A DNA stretch of 64,000 nt from Gammaproteobacteria bacterium (GTDB lineage: Bacteria; Pseudomonadota; Gammaproteobacteria; JAJPIJ01), in contig JAJVIQ010000022.1 of the NCBI GenBank assembly GCA_022071965.1, positions 1-64,000 on the forward strand. The letters are read 5' to 3'. Below, piece after piece: positions 16,799 to 26,286 of the stretch. Numbering within the stretch: position 1 is the first letter of the stretch; the number at the start of each line of letters is the position of its first letter. The notes under the pieces are model-generated. The model made no database searches and was not told where the DNA came from. It saw only the letters and a list, made by a program, of their open reading frames with translations. The translations under genes and the position numbers were made by a program.

Positions 16799-18733
16799 CT
16801 ATTCGTCGCGAACGACGCGGAGGCCGATGCTTTCATGCCCGCGCGTGGCCGGCCACTTGTCGCGACGGGCGGAACGTATCGATTTCGGCGGCACGTCGTA
16901 GCTCCCGCCGCGCACCACGCGATCGGCGCAGCCGTCGGTCTCGCGAGCGGCGCCGTCCGTAGGCGCGCCATCGTAATTCGGCAGGTAGCAGTCCTGCACC
17001 CATTCGGCGACGTTGCCGGCGGTGTCGTAGAGGCCGAAGGCGTTCGGGCTGAAGCTGGCGACGTCCACGGGCTTGATCGGCTTCAGATCCGGCGAGCACC
17101 CGAAGCATTGCGCCATGCCCGGCTGCGGTGTCCGGCCCCAGTACCAGTACTGCGGATCGGATCCGGCCGCGGCCGCGTATTCCCACTCTGCCTCGGTCGC
17201 CAGGCGGTAGTTCTTGCCCGTCTGCGCCGACAGCCAGCGCGCGTAAGCCGCGGCATCGTTCCAGCTGATACCGGAGACGGGGGCGGAGTCACCGAGGCCG
17301 AACGGATCCGGCGGCTGCCGGAACTGCGCGTACTGCGCATTGGTGATCTCGGTGCGGCTGATGGCGAACCTGCGCAGGGTGACCGTGTGGCGGGGGTGCT
17401 CGCTCGGCTCGGGCCAACTCCCCGCGCTGCCCATCTCGAAGCTTCCACCCGGCAGCCAGACCATCGGCGGGCCGTTGCCGTCGCGGAACTCCTCGACGGG
17501 TGGCGGCGAGGGTGGTGTGGTCGTGACCGCAGGTTCCGGCTGGGGCGCCACTTCGGGGCCCGACGCTGGCTCCGGCACGGTCGGCGCGGACCCCGGCTCC
17601 TGCGGTTCCGACTCGGGCTCCGGTGCCGGCGTGACGACCGTCGTGGTCGCCGGCGCGGTCACGCTGGCGAGGAGGGCGGCCACGGCCGGATTGGCGAGGA
17701 TCCGCTCGCGATACAGATAGGCGGCGGCGCCGCCGCCCGCCAGCACCAACAGCAGCAAGACCAGCGGCCAACGGCTGGGACGCACGTAGGCGTCGCGCGG
17801 GTCGGTGCGCCTGGCCGCGCGACGGACGGTGCGCGGCGCCGGGGCCCGCTCGGGGACCGGTGTGCTGACGAACTCGGCGGGCCCGCTGATGCTGGCCGCC
17901 GCACGGTCCGCCGGTCGACCCTCGGCGACGACGTCCTTCAGCACCGGCTTGCCGTTGGCGGTGCGCTCGCCGCGTCCGGGCAGGTCGATGACCACGACCG
18001 TGGTGTTGTCCTGACGCGGGATCGCGGCTTCCTCGACACCCTTCAGGAGCACCGACACGAAGTCGCGCGCGCCCTTGGCTCCGCCGGAGTAGGAGAGGAT
18101 CTTGGCCGCGTTCAGTGAATCCAGCCCGTCGGTGGACATGATGATCCGATCACCGGGCTGCAGCGTGTACGGTTCGTCCGGGCAGTCGACCTCGGCGATC
18201 TCATCGCCCGAGAGGGCGCTCATGAGCATGTTGCGGGAGAAACCCGCCTCCGGCTCCACCGGCCGGCCGGCCGCGGCCATGCGATCGAGAAACCCGCCGT
18301 AGCTGTGGCAGACGTTCTTCTTCTCCAGCGTGCCGCCGCGCAGCAGGTAGAGATGGCTGTCCCCGACGCTGATCCAGTGAAGTCTCTGGTCCACGACCAG
18401 CGCGGCGACCAGCGTGCAGCCCATGCCGCGCAGCGCCGGGGTCTCGCGTACCGTGTCGGTGATCGACGCGTTGGCGGCGCGCACCGCCGCCTGCAGCATC
18501 GCCGGGACATCGGCTGTGGGAAAGTGGGAGGTGACGTGCTTGTTGAAGGTCTGCACCGCCATGTTGCTCGCGACGTTGCCGGCGGCGTGCCCGCCCATGC
18601 CGTCGGCGACGATGACCAGCGACGCGGAATCCTTCTCGTCACTGCCGCCGATGGTTGTGATCAGAAATGCATCTTCCTGATAATCGCGTGCCCCGTTGAT
18701 CTGCGAGCCGGAGATGTCTAGCGTCTGCGCCAT
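16799..18733 (-). CDS. PP2C protein phosphatase - transmembrane - FGE-like fusion protein
   Basis: A 644-residue fusion. Residues about 1-250 are a PP2C-type Ser/Thr phosphatase with metal-binding motifs RDYQEDA, VADGMGGHAAG, VGDSHLY, STDGLD and DNTTVVV. One helix near 325-347 follows, then a Pro/Glu-rich linker of about 70 residues. The C-terminal domain (about 430-644) is formylglycine-generating-enzyme-like, from MVWLPGGSFEMGS through ATEAEWEYA, GNVAEWV and VVRGGSY to SIGLRVVRDE. The usual cysteine-bearing end of catalytic FGE is absent, the segment after VVRGGSY reading DVPPKS, so this domain is probably a ligand-binding module. The phosphatase should face the cytoplasm and the FGE-like domain the periplasm. 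No kinase gene is adjacent. Confidence 0.88.
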   Translation of the reverse strand: MAQTLDISGSQINGARDYQEDAFLITTIGGSDEKDSASLVIVADGMGGHAAGNVASNMAVQTFNKHVTSHFPTADVPAMLQAAVRAANASITDTVRETPALRGMGCTLVAALVVDQRLHWISVGDSHLYLLRGGTLEKKNVCHSYGGFLDRMAAAGRPVEPEAGFSRNMLMSALSGDEIAEVDCPDEPYTLQPGDRIIMSTDGLDSLNAAKILSYSGGAKGARDFVSVLLKGVEEAAIPRQDNTTVVVIDLPGRGERTANGKPVLKDVVAEGRPADRAAASISGPAEFVSTPVPERAPAPRTVRRAARRTDPRDAYVRPSRWPLVLLLLVLAGGGAAAYLYRERILANPAVAALLASVTAPATTTVVTPAPEPESEPQEPGSAPTVPEPASGPEVAPQPEPAVTTTPPSPPPVEEFRDGNGPPMVWLPGGSFEMGSAGSWPEPSEHPRHTVTLRRFAISRTEITNAQYAQFRQPPDPFGLGDSAPVSGISWNDAAAYARWLSAQTGKNYRLATEAEWEYAAAAGSDPQYWYWGRTPQPGMAQCFGCSPDLKPIKPVDVASFSPNAFGLYDTAGNVAEWVQDCYLPNYDGAPTDGAARETDGCADRVVRGGSYDVPPKSIRSARRDKWPATRGHESIGLRVVRDE

Positions 18734-18956
18734 GTTGAACCGTCGCCCGTCTGTTACCCGTCTGTCGGACCAGCACCTGGCCCATGGTTGGACTGACCCC
18801 GCCGCTTGTACCGGCCGCGCGCCTGCACTGCCGGTTTCCGTACTCCGCACACGCTATATTGAGTGCTATCAGGTGGTTACAGGTTAATGCTAGCAGCAAA
18901 CCTAAGAATTGACAAAACTTCTCCGCCCGGTCTGCCCCGAGGCTGATCCCCCCGCC

Positions 18957-21900
18957 ATGAGCGTCCACACCCAGGCGGAGCTCAACGCCGTACTGGCAGA
19001 TTGTATGCCGGCGGACCGGCGTGCGCTGCAGCGGCTCTGGCATCGCCTGCGGCAACAGCGTGCCCGGCCGGAGGACCCGCCGCCGGCGGGCGAATTCGAG
19101 GCACGGCTCGCGCGTGCCCGCGAGCGGCTGCAACGGCGCGCCGCGATGCGCCCGGTGCCGAGCTTCCCGGAGGAGCTGCCGGTGTGCGCGCGCCGCGAGG
19201 AGATCGCGCGCGTCATCGACGCCCACCAGGTCGTCGTCGTCTGCGGCGAGACCGGCTCGGGCAAGTCCACGCAGTTGCCGAAGATCTGCCTGTCGCTGGG
19301 CCGAGGCGTTCGGGGCCTCATCGGGCACACCCAGCCGCGGCGCATCGCCGCACGCACGCTTGCCGGGCGCATCGCCGCGGAGCTGGGCAGCGCGGTCGGC
19401 GCGGCGGTCGGCTACAAGGTGCGCTTCAGCGAACAGGTCGGCGAGAACACCTACGTGAAGCTCATGACCGACGGCATCCTGCTCGCGGAGACCCAGGCCG
19501 ATCGCCGCCTGGAGGCCTATGACACGCTCATCATCGACGAGGCCCACGAGCGCAGTCTGAATATCGATTTCCTGCTCGGGTACCTGAAGTCGCTGCTGCC
19601 GAAGCGGCCCGACCTGAAGGTGATCATCACCTCCGCCACCATCGATCCGGAGAAGTTCTCGCGCCATTTCGACGGCGCGCCGATCATCGAAGTCTCCGGG
19701 CGCACCTATCCCGTCGAAATACGCTACCGGCCGCCGGCGCAGGACGAGGAGACCGGGGAGGCCGACGTCAACGCCGGCGTCGTCGAGGCGGTGCGCGAGC
19801 TCTCGCGCATCGATCGCGGCGACATCCTGGTGTTTCTCCCCGGGGAGCGGGAGATCCGCGACGCCGCCGACGCGCTCGGGCGGGAGCGACTCGGCGACAC
19901 GGAGGTCCTGCCGCTGTACGCGCGGCTCACGGCCGCCGAGCAGCAGCGCATCTTCGATCCGCACGCGCGCCGCCACATCGTGCTCGCCACCAACGTCGCG
20001 GAGACCTCGCTCACCGTGCCCGGCGTGCGGTACGTGATCGATACCGGACTCGCCCGCGTGAGCCGCTACAGTCCACGCACCAAGGTGCAGCGCCTGCCGA
20101 TCGAGCGCATTTCGCAGTCCTCCGCCGACCAGCGCGCCGGCCGCTGCGGGCGCACCGCTCAGGGCGTGTGCGTACGCCTGTACGGCGAAGAGGATCACCT
20201 GAGCCGGCCCGCCCATACCGATCCGGAGATCCGGCGCACCAACCTGGCCGCCGTCATCCTGCAGCTGGAGTCGCTGGGATTCGGCGAGGTCGACGAGTTT
20301 CCCTTCCTCGACCCGCCGGAAGGGCGCTACGTCAACGACGCCTACACACTGCTATACGAGCTGGGGGCCGTCGACGAGTCGCGAACCCTCACCGCGCTCG
20401 GCCGCACGCTGGCGCGCCTGCCGGTGGATCCGCGCATCGGCAGGCTGATCGTCGCCGGTCAGGAAGGGCACTGTCTCACGGAGCTGCTGATCATCGCCGC
20501 CGTCCTCGGCATCCAGGATCCGCGCGAGTTTCCGCTCGATGCGCGCGAGTTGGCCACCGCGGCCCAGGCGATCTTCAACGACGAACGATCGGATTTTCTC
20601 TGGTACGTGAATTTCTGGAACGCCTACGGGGAGCAGGCCCGTACGCTGTCGAAAAAGCGGCTCGCGCAGTGGTGCCGCGAGCATTACGTCTCGCCCGCGC
20701 GCGTGCGCGAGTGGCGCGACACCTGGAATCAGCTGCGCGAGCTGGCCTCGGAGCTCACGTACCGCTGCAACGCGACGCCCGCGGAGTACTCGGCGGTGCA
20801 TCGCGCCCTGCTGACGGGCTATCTCAGTCAGATCGCGTTTCGCACGGACGCCAACGAATACCTCGGAACGCGCGGGATCAAGCCGGCCATCTTCCCGGGC
20901 TCCACGCAGTTCCGGCGCCGGCCCAAATGGTTCGTGGCCGCCCAGATCGTGGAGACCTCCCGGCTGTACGCGCGCAACGTGGGGGCCGTGGAACCGGAGT
21001 GGATCGAGGGGGTCGGGGCGCATCTCGTGAAGCGCAGTCACAGCGATCCGCACTGGGAGCGCCGCGCCGGGCGCGTCAACGCCTACGAGAGATCGACACT
21101 ACTCGGCCTGACGATTGCCAGCGGCCGACGGGTGGACTTCGGTCGCATCAATCCCGCCGAGGCGCGCGACATCTTCATCCGCGAGGCGCTGGTGAACGGG
21201 GAATTCGACACCGATGCGCCGTTCCTCGCCCGCAACCGGGCGCTGTTCGAGGAGTTGCGCATCCTTGAGCACAAGGCGCGCCGGCTGGACATCCTGGCCG
21301 ACGAGCAGGCTGTTTTCGACTTCTACGATCAGCGCATCCCCGAGAACGTCTGCGAGCGCCGCAGCTTCGAGCAGTGGCTGAGGGAGGCCGAGCGCGCCGA
21401 TCCGGAGCTGCTGTTCATCCCGCGCGAGTATCTCCTGCGCGGCGAGCCGGCGACCTCCGGATTGTTTCCCGATCAACTGCGCATCGGCGAGCTGGACCTC
21501 AGTCTGTCCTACCGCTTCGAACCTGGCCACGGGGAGGACGGGGTGACGGTGCAGGTGCCGATGCTCGCCTTGACGCAGCTCCCGGCGGAGCCGTTCGAAT
21601 GGCTAGTGCCGGGGCTCATCAGGGAGAAGGTCGGACTGCTGCTGCGCTCGTTACCCAAGCCGCAGCGCCGCGCGCTGGCGCCGATACCGCAGTTCGTCGA
21701 CCGTTGCCTGGACCGGATGCCCTTCCGGGTCGGCAACCTGCGCGCGGGGCTCGCGCGCCATCTCGGAGAGATCGCGGGGGTCGGCCTGAGTGCGGCGGAT
21801 TTCCGCAGCGAGGTGCTGCCGGAGCATCTCCTGATGCGATTTTGCGTGCTTGACGATCGGGGACGCGTGCTCGACGGCGGACGGGATCTCGGGGAACTGC

Positions 21901-22844
21901 AGCGGCGGCTGGGCGGAGCGGTGCGCGCGTCCTTCGCGGGATCCACGGGATGGCAGCCGCGGGCGGGGAAGATCACGCGCTGGGACTTCGGTCGTCTGCC
22001 GGCTACGGTCGTGGTGGAACGCGCGGGCACGAAGGTGACGGGCTATCCGGCCATCGAAGATCTGGGCGATGCCGTGCAACTCCGCGTGGTCGACAGTGCC
22101 GCGCGCGCAGGCGCACTGAGCCGCGCGGGGCTGCGTCGCCTGTTCATGCTCGAGCTCGGCGCCCAGGTCAAATACCTCCGCCAGAACCTGCAGGACTTTC
22201 AGAAGATGAGCCTGTTGTTCGTCCCCCTCGGCAGGGCCGACGCCCTTCGCGAGGACATCATCGCGGCGGTCTTCGAGCGTGTATTTCTCACCGACGCCGG
22301 GATGCCGGCCGGGCAGGAGGATTTCCTCCGCCGCCGCGAAGCGGGCAGGGCGCAGATCGTGCCGGCTGCCCAGGCGCTTTGCGCGCAGCTGCTGGAATGC
22401 CTGGAGCGCGCGCAGCAACTCCGGGAGCGGCTCGCAGCGCCCGATCATCCGGCCTCGCGGGAGGCGCTGACCGACGTGCGGGCACAGATGCAGGCATTGG
22501 TTTATCCGGGCTTCGTGAGCGCCACGCCGCCGGAGCGGTTCCGCCACCTGGCGCGCTACCTGAAGGCCGCGATCGCGCGCCTGGACAAGCTCGCGCGCGA
22601 GCCGGCCAGGGACAGGCAGCGCGCCGAACAGCTACGTCCCCGTCTGCGGCGCTACGCCGAATACTGCGGCCGGCACGGGGGAGACGCCGCGCCGGAGACG
22701 TTGCAGGCGTATCGCTGGCTGCTCGAGGAATTCCGCGTGTCGCTGTTCGCGCAGGAGCTGGGTACGGCCACCGCGGTGTCCGCAGCGCGGCTCGATCGGG
22801 AATGGCAGGCCATCACGGCTGCCGCCCGGGGGGGTCAGGGATGA
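18957..22844 (+). CDS. hrpA: ATP-dependent RNA helicase HrpA
   Basis: A 1295-residue DEAH-box helicase, close to the 1300 residues of E. coli HrpA. Motif I GETGSGKST lies near residue 100, then TQPRRIAA (Ia), DEAH with IIDEAHERSLN (II), SATID (III), and the QRAGRCGR motif VI near 395. The long C-terminal part corresponds to the HrpA-specific DUF3418 region. The family acts on mRNA cleavage and processing and on rescue of stalled ribosomes. The ATG at 18957 is preferred over an upstream TTG at 18909 on length grounds. Confidence 0.96.
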   Translation: MSVHTQAELNAVLADCMPADRRALQRLWHRLRQQRARPEDPPPAGEFEARLARARERLQRRAAMRPVPSFPEELPVCARREEIARVIDAHQVVVVCGETGSGKSTQLPKICLSLGRGVRGLIGHTQPRRIAARTLAGRIAAELGSAVGAAVGYKVRFSEQVGENTYVKLMTDGILLAETQADRRLEAYDTLIIDEAHERSLNIDFLLGYLKSLLPKRPDLKVIITSATIDPEKFSRHFDGAPIIEVSGRTYPVEIRYRPPAQDEETGEADVNAGVVEAVRELSRIDRGDILVFLPGEREIRDAADALGRERLGDTEVLPLYARLTAAEQQRIFDPHARRHIVLATNVAETSLTVPGVRYVIDTGLARVSRYSPRTKVQRLPIERISQSSADQRAGRCGRTAQGVCVRLYGEEDHLSRPAHTDPEIRRTNLAAVILQLESLGFGEVDEFPFLDPPEGRYVNDAYTLLYELGAVDESRTLTALGRTLARLPVDPRIGRLIVAGQEGHCLTELLIIAAVLGIQDPREFPLDARELATAAQAIFNDERSDFLWYVNFWNAYGEQARTLSKKRLAQWCREHYVSPARVREWRDTWNQLRELASELTYRCNATPAEYSAVHRALLTGYLSQIAFRTDANEYLGTRGIKPAIFPGSTQFRRRPKWFVAAQIVETSRLYARNVGAVEPEWIEGVGAHLVKRSHSDPHWERRAGRVNAYERSTLLGLTIASGRRVDFGRINPAEARDIFIREALVNGEFDTDAPFLARNRALFEELRILEHKARRLDILADEQAVFDFYDQRIPENVCERRSFEQWLREAERADPELLFIPREYLLRGEPATSGLFPDQLRIGELDLSLSYRFEPGHGEDGVTVQVPMLALTQLPAEPFEWLVPGLIREKVGLLLRSLPKPQRRALAPIPQFVDRCLDRMPFRVGNLRAGLARHLGEIAGVGLSAADFRSEVLPEHLLMRFCVLDDRGRVLDGGRDLGELQRRLGGAVRASFAGSTGWQPRAGKITRWDFGRLPATVVVERAGTKVTGYPAIEDLGDAVQLRVVDSAARAGALSRAGLRRLFMLELGAQVKYLRQNLQDFQKMSLLFVPLGRADALREDIIAAVFERVFLTDAGMPAGQEDFLRRREAGRAQIVPAAQALCAQLLECLERAQQLRERLAAPDHPASREALTDVRAQMQALVYPGFVSATPPERFRHLARYLKAAIARLDKLAREPARDRQRAEQLRPRLRRYAEYCGRHGGDAAPETLQAYRWLLEEFRVSLFAQELGTATAVSAARLDREWQAITAAARGGQG

Positions 22845-22865
22845 GCGCGCCGCGACCGTCAGCCG

Positions 22866-23594
22866 TCAGGGCCGTGGCCGTGACCGCACCATCCCCATGA
22901 AGTTGTCGTAGAGCGTTCGGGCGTCGCGTGCAAAGGCGGGCAGCCTCGCCTCGGTTTCCCGCGCCAGGGTCGCCCCGGCGCCGGCGCCAAGCACCTTCTC
23001 GAGCGCGGCCTCGTACTCGGGCACGGCCGACCACTGCGGGACCGTCTCGGCCATGACCTCGACATGAAACTGGATGCCATAGGCGTGGCGGCCGACGCGC
23101 ATCGCCTGCACGTCGCACAGCGGCGAGCTGGCGAGGACCGTCGCCCCGGGCGGCGGAGTGAGCACGGCAGCGCCATGCCATTGCAGACACTCCAGGACCG
23201 GAGAGATGCCGGCGAACAGCGGATCGGTCTGCCCGGCGCCGGTCAGGTTCACCTGCATCAGGCCGACCTCGGGTGCGGACGCCTTGCCCACGCGTCCGCC
23301 CAACGCATCACCCAGCAACTGGTGCCCGAGACAGATGCCAAGATAGGGCATCTGGCGATCGACGACCGCCGCGCGTATGGCGCGCTTCTCGGGCACCAGC
23401 CACGGGTGCTGGTCCTCCTCCCACACGTCCATCGGACCGCCCATGGCCACCAGCGCCGTGTACCGATCCAGATCGGGGATGGGATCCCCCGCGTCGAGCT
23501 CCACGACATCCCATGGAATACCATCGGCGCCAAGGAAATCGCGAAAGATGCCGGGGTGTTCGATATCGAGGTGCTGGAAGACTAGAATGCGCAT
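22866..23594 (-). CDS. Type 1 glutamine amidotransferase (GMP synthase-like)
   Basis: A 242-residue class I glutamine amidotransferase domain protein. The catalytic Cys is in YLGICLGHQLLG near residue 87, and the His-Glu pair in YGIQFHVEV near 175. Stand-alone homologues of this type act on varied substrates, including gamma-glutamyl compounds. The target cannot be inferred from neighbours. GGAG nine bases before the ATG at 23594 supports the start. It converges on hrpA with 21 bases between stops. Confidence 0.85.
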   Translation of the reverse strand: MRILVFQHLDIEHPGIFRDFLGADGIPWDVVELDAGDPIPDLDRYTALVAMGGPMDVWEEDQHPWLVPEKRAIRAAVVDRQMPYLGICLGHQLLGDALGGRVGKASAPEVGLMQVNLTGAGQTDPLFAGISPVLECLQWHGAAVLTPPPGATVLASSPLCDVQAMRVGRHAYGIQFHVEVMAETVPQWSAVPEYEAALEKVLGAGAGATLARETEARLPAFARDARTLYDNFMGMVRSRPRP

Positions 23595-23951
23595 GGGTTC
23601 GGCTCCAGTTCGATCCGACGCGCATACTATCAAGCTGAAGGCGTCGCTGACGATACCGGCCCGGTGAGACGGCGGGGATGCGATATTGCTGAAAAATGAC
23701 GGCGCCTTGCCCCTGATCCGCACACGCCTTGACGTGCGTCCCCCGCCCTGGACGGACCAGGGTCCCCGGCGGCATGGCGGCGGGCCCGCGGCCGCCGCGA
23801 CGGCCGCGGGCGCCATGGGGCTGGCGGTGCAGCGGCAGCTCCGGCGATGGGCGGAGTTCGTGCCGTCGCCGCGGCTCGGCGAGGGCGACGCCATCTGGTG
23901 TGCGTGGTTCCCGCGCAAGCCGTCTCCACCACTGCAAGGGGGAAGCAATCG
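23595..23951. other. Gene-free stretch with a GC-rich imperfect palindrome
   Basis: This 357-base gap separates the amidotransferase from the divergent antiporter cassette, so it should hold both promoters, but I see no strong -35/-10 pair. The clearest structure is an inverted repeat. Arms CCCGCGGCCG (23785-23794) and CGGCCGCGGG (23801-23810) flank a six-base loop, extended by CATGGCG (23773-23779) and CGCCATG (23811-23817) after a five-base bulge. No T-run follows, so it is not a standard terminator. Open frames here have shadow-like composition. Confidence 0.45.
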
Positions 23952-25121
23952 GTGCATGACGGCTCCATCGGCAACGCGATCTTCCTGATCTTTGTCGGCG
24001 CCTCCGTGCTCGCCACGCTGGCCCTGTACGCGCGGCAGGCGATGATCGTCGCCTACATCGTGGTCGGCATGCTGCTCGGCCCCACCGGGCTGGGATTCGT
24101 GAACGATGTCGTCTGGCTGAACGGGATCGCGGAGATCGGCATCATGTTCCTGCTGTATCTGCTCGGTCTGAATCTGGCCCCCGCCCAGCTCGTCCGCATG
24201 TTTCGCGAGGCACTCTGGGTGACCGTGGCCAGTTCACTGGCGCTGGGATTCATCGGTTTCGCGGTCGCGAGCGTCGGTGGCTGGACGACCACCCAGGCGC
24301 TCGTGGCCGGCGCCGTGCTCATGTTCTCCAGCACCATCATCGGCGTGAAGCTGCTGCCCACGACCACGCTGCATCAACAGCGCATGGGCCAGGTCATGAT
24401 CAGCGTGCTCCTGCTGCAGGATCTGATCGCGATCGTCATCATTCTGCTCATCCAGGGCGCCGGCGGCGAGACGGATCCCCTCGGCGGCATCGCGCGGCAG
24501 CTCGGGGCGTTGATGGCGGTGGGGATCGCGGCGGCGGCGCTCGATCGGCTGATGATCGAAAAGCTCATCGAGCGCTTCGATCGCATACAAGAATACCTGT
24601 TCCTGCTGGTGATCGCCTGGTGCCTGGGCATCGCCGAATTCGGCGCGTGGCTGGGGCTGCCGCGGGAGATCGGTGCCTTCGTGGCCGGGGTGACGCTCGC
24701 TTCCAGCCCGGTGTCGCAGTTCATCGCCGAGAGCCTGAAACCGCTGCGCGACTTCTTCCTGGTGCTGTTCTTCTTCTCGCTCGGGGCGAGCTTCAATCTT
24801 TCCTCCCTCGCCGAGGTCGCGTGGACGGGGGGGCTGCTGGCACTGTGCTGCCTGACCCTCAAGCCCCTGGTGTTCCGAACGCTCCTGACAAAGGTCGGCG
24901 AGAAACCGGGCATGTCCTTCGAGATCGGGGTTCGTCTCGGCCAGATCAGCGAGTTCTCGCTGTTCGTCGTGGTGGTTGCACTCAAGGCGGGCGTGATCGG
25001 ACAAATCCATGCGGATGCGCTTAAAATGGCCACGCTGCTGACATTCCTGGCGTCCTCCTACTGGGTGGTGATGAGATATCCGACGCCGATGGCGATTGCG
25101 GATCGATTGCGGCGCGACTGA
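23952..25121 (+). CDS. CPA2-family cation:proton antiporter membrane domain
   Basis: A 389-residue protein of about 12 helices matching the membrane half of KefB/KefC and other Na+(K+)/H+ exchangers (CPA2). LGPTGLGFV, the LFLLYLLGLNLAP-like segment and FFFSLGASFNL are typical. The cytosolic RCK/TrkA-N nucleotide-binding domain of KefB/C is missing; the protein ends 20 residues after the last helix. The GTG at 23952 is preferred because a purine-rich AAGGGGGAAG lies about eight bases upstream; the frame before it is not protein-like. It is first in a four-gene plus-strand group. Ion specificity is unknown. Confidence 0.82.
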   Translation: MHDGSIGNAIFLIFVGASVLATLALYARQAMIVAYIVVGMLLGPTGLGFVNDVVWLNGIAEIGIMFLLYLLGLNLAPAQLVRMFREALWVTVASSLALGFIGFAVASVGGWTTTQALVAGAVLMFSSTIIGVKLLPTTTLHQQRMGQVMISVLLLQDLIAIVIILLIQGAGGETDPLGGIARQLGALMAVGIAAAALDRLMIEKLIERFDRIQEYLFLLVIAWCLGIAEFGAWLGLPREIGAFVAGVTLASSPVSQFIAESLKPLRDFFLVLFFFSLGASFNLSSLAEVAWTGGLLALCCLTLKPLVFRTLLTKVGEKPGMSFEIGVRLGQISEFSLFVVVVALKAGVIGQIHADALKMATLLTFLASSYWVVMRYPTPMAIADRLRRD

Positions 25122-25137
25122 AGGCCACAGGCGAAAA

Positions 25138-25599
25138 ATGAAGAAAGCCGTCGCGATCCTCGTAATGGCGCTCCTCGGCGTGGTGGGCGCCGACTATTTC
25201 GGCCTGTTCGGCGTCAGGCAGGTCGACATGGCCGATCTCCTGCACCTGCGCGTGAAGCCCGTCGACAAGGAATCCGGCCAGATCATCACGGACGTCCACG
25301 TCACCTGTGTGCGGCGCCGCTCGGAGGAGGCCTGTTCGCAGAAGCAGCAGGCCGGGGACGGCGTGCTGACCCTGAATTTCCTTGTCAACCGCAGCGCGAA
25401 ATACTCGCGTCTGTTCAGGTTCAAGACCGCCGAGAAGCTCTGGCTGGACGAGGAGGCGATTGTCGTGCTGGTGTTCATACATCCGAACTACGATCGCCTG
25501 TTCCTGCAGGTCACGACGCCGGATATCGTGCAGTGGGGCGACTCCGTGAAGGTGATCGAGCTCACGCCGATCGCGGAGACGGCCGGAGCGGCATCATGA
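25138..25599 (+). CDS. Membrane-anchored or exported protein of unknown function
   Basis: A 153-residue protein with an N-terminal KK and a hydrophobic stretch (residues about 4-20), then a soluble region rich in beta-type alternation. Two Cys (CVRRRSEEAC, about residues 58-67) could form a disulfide if periplasmic. I do not recognise the family. AGG eight bases before the ATG supports the start. It lies 16 bases after the antiporter gene, and its stop overlaps the next start as ATGA, so it is co-translated with the CMD-Rieske gene. Confidence 0.7.
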   Translation: MKKAVAILVMALLGVVGADYFGLFGVRQVDMADLLHLRVKPVDKESGQIITDVHVTCVRRRSEEACSQKQQAGDGVLTLNFLVNRSAKYSRLFRFKTAEKLWLDEEAIVVLVFIHPNYDRLFLQVTTPDIVQWGDSVKVIELTPIAETAGAAS

Positions 25600-26225
25600 G
25601 CGAGGCGCTGGAGTATCTCGTCGCCGCACGCCCGGAGGCGATGCGCGCGTATTTTCGTTTCCTGCGCGAGGCGGGCAAGCACCTGGATCCCAGGACCCGC
25701 GCGCTGATCTCCATCATCACCAAGGTGGCGGCGCAGACCGACGACGGATTTCGCCAGTACATCGCCCGCGGCCTGCAGGCGGGACTCACCGCCAACGAGA
25801 TACTCGACGGCCTGCTGATGGCCTTCCCCGCGCTGGGATTGACCAAGATTACCTGGGCCATGGACATCTTGCTGGCGATGGACATACCGGAGTTCCGACT
25901 GGAGTCGATGAATGCACAGCCCGGCCGGTGGCACCGCGTGGCCGCCATCGCCGATCTGCCGGCGCGCGGGGTGCGGCGCCTCGCCTGCGACGATCGCGAG
26001 CTGTTCGTGACCTGCCACGATCTGGAATTCCAGGTCCTCGACAGCCGCTGCCCGCACCAGGTGACGAACATACCGGAGCTCGCGCTGCAGGGCGATCGCC
26101 TGGTCTGCCCGCGGCACGGCTGGGTGTTCGACATCGCCTCGGGCGCCTGCGTGGAGAAGGGCGATCGGCCGCTGCGCCGATTCGAGTCACGCACCGAGGA
26201 AGGTTCGCTGCTGGCATACTGGTAG
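25596..26225 (+). CDS. Fusion of carboxymuconolactone decarboxylase-like and Rieske [2Fe-2S] domains
   Basis: A 209-residue fusion. Residues about 1-105 are an all-helical AhpD/CMD-like domain (LDPRTRALISIITKVAAQTDD, then LTANEILDGLLMAFPALG) but without the CxxC thiol pair of active AhpD. Residues about 108-209 are a Rieske ferredoxin-like domain with both ligand motifs, CPH near 147 and CPRH near 172, the latter followed by GWVFDIASG. The pairing suggests a redox partner for a small-molecule reaction. The start overlaps the previous stop by four bases (ATGA). Confidence 0.82.
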   Translation: MSEALEYLVAARPEAMRAYFRFLREAGKHLDPRTRALISIITKVAAQTDDGFRQYIARGLQAGLTANEILDGLLMAFPALGLTKITWAMDILLAMDIPEFRLESMNAQPGRWHRVAAIADLPARGVRRLACDDRELFVTCHDLEFQVLDSRCPHQVTNIPELALQGDRLVCPRHGWVFDIASGACVEKGDRPLRRFESRTEEGSLLAYW

Positions 26226-26286
26226 GGCTGTTCCGCGGCGTCCTGGGCGGCGCCGGGTGCAAGGAGCGGGGGAAGACGGGATACCG

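Noticed and set aside
18909-18914. TTGACA in front of hrpA as a -35 hexamer, or its TTG as the hrpA start
   Set aside because: No -10 element at 16-18 bases, and starting translation at the TTG makes the protein longer than the family without conserved residues.
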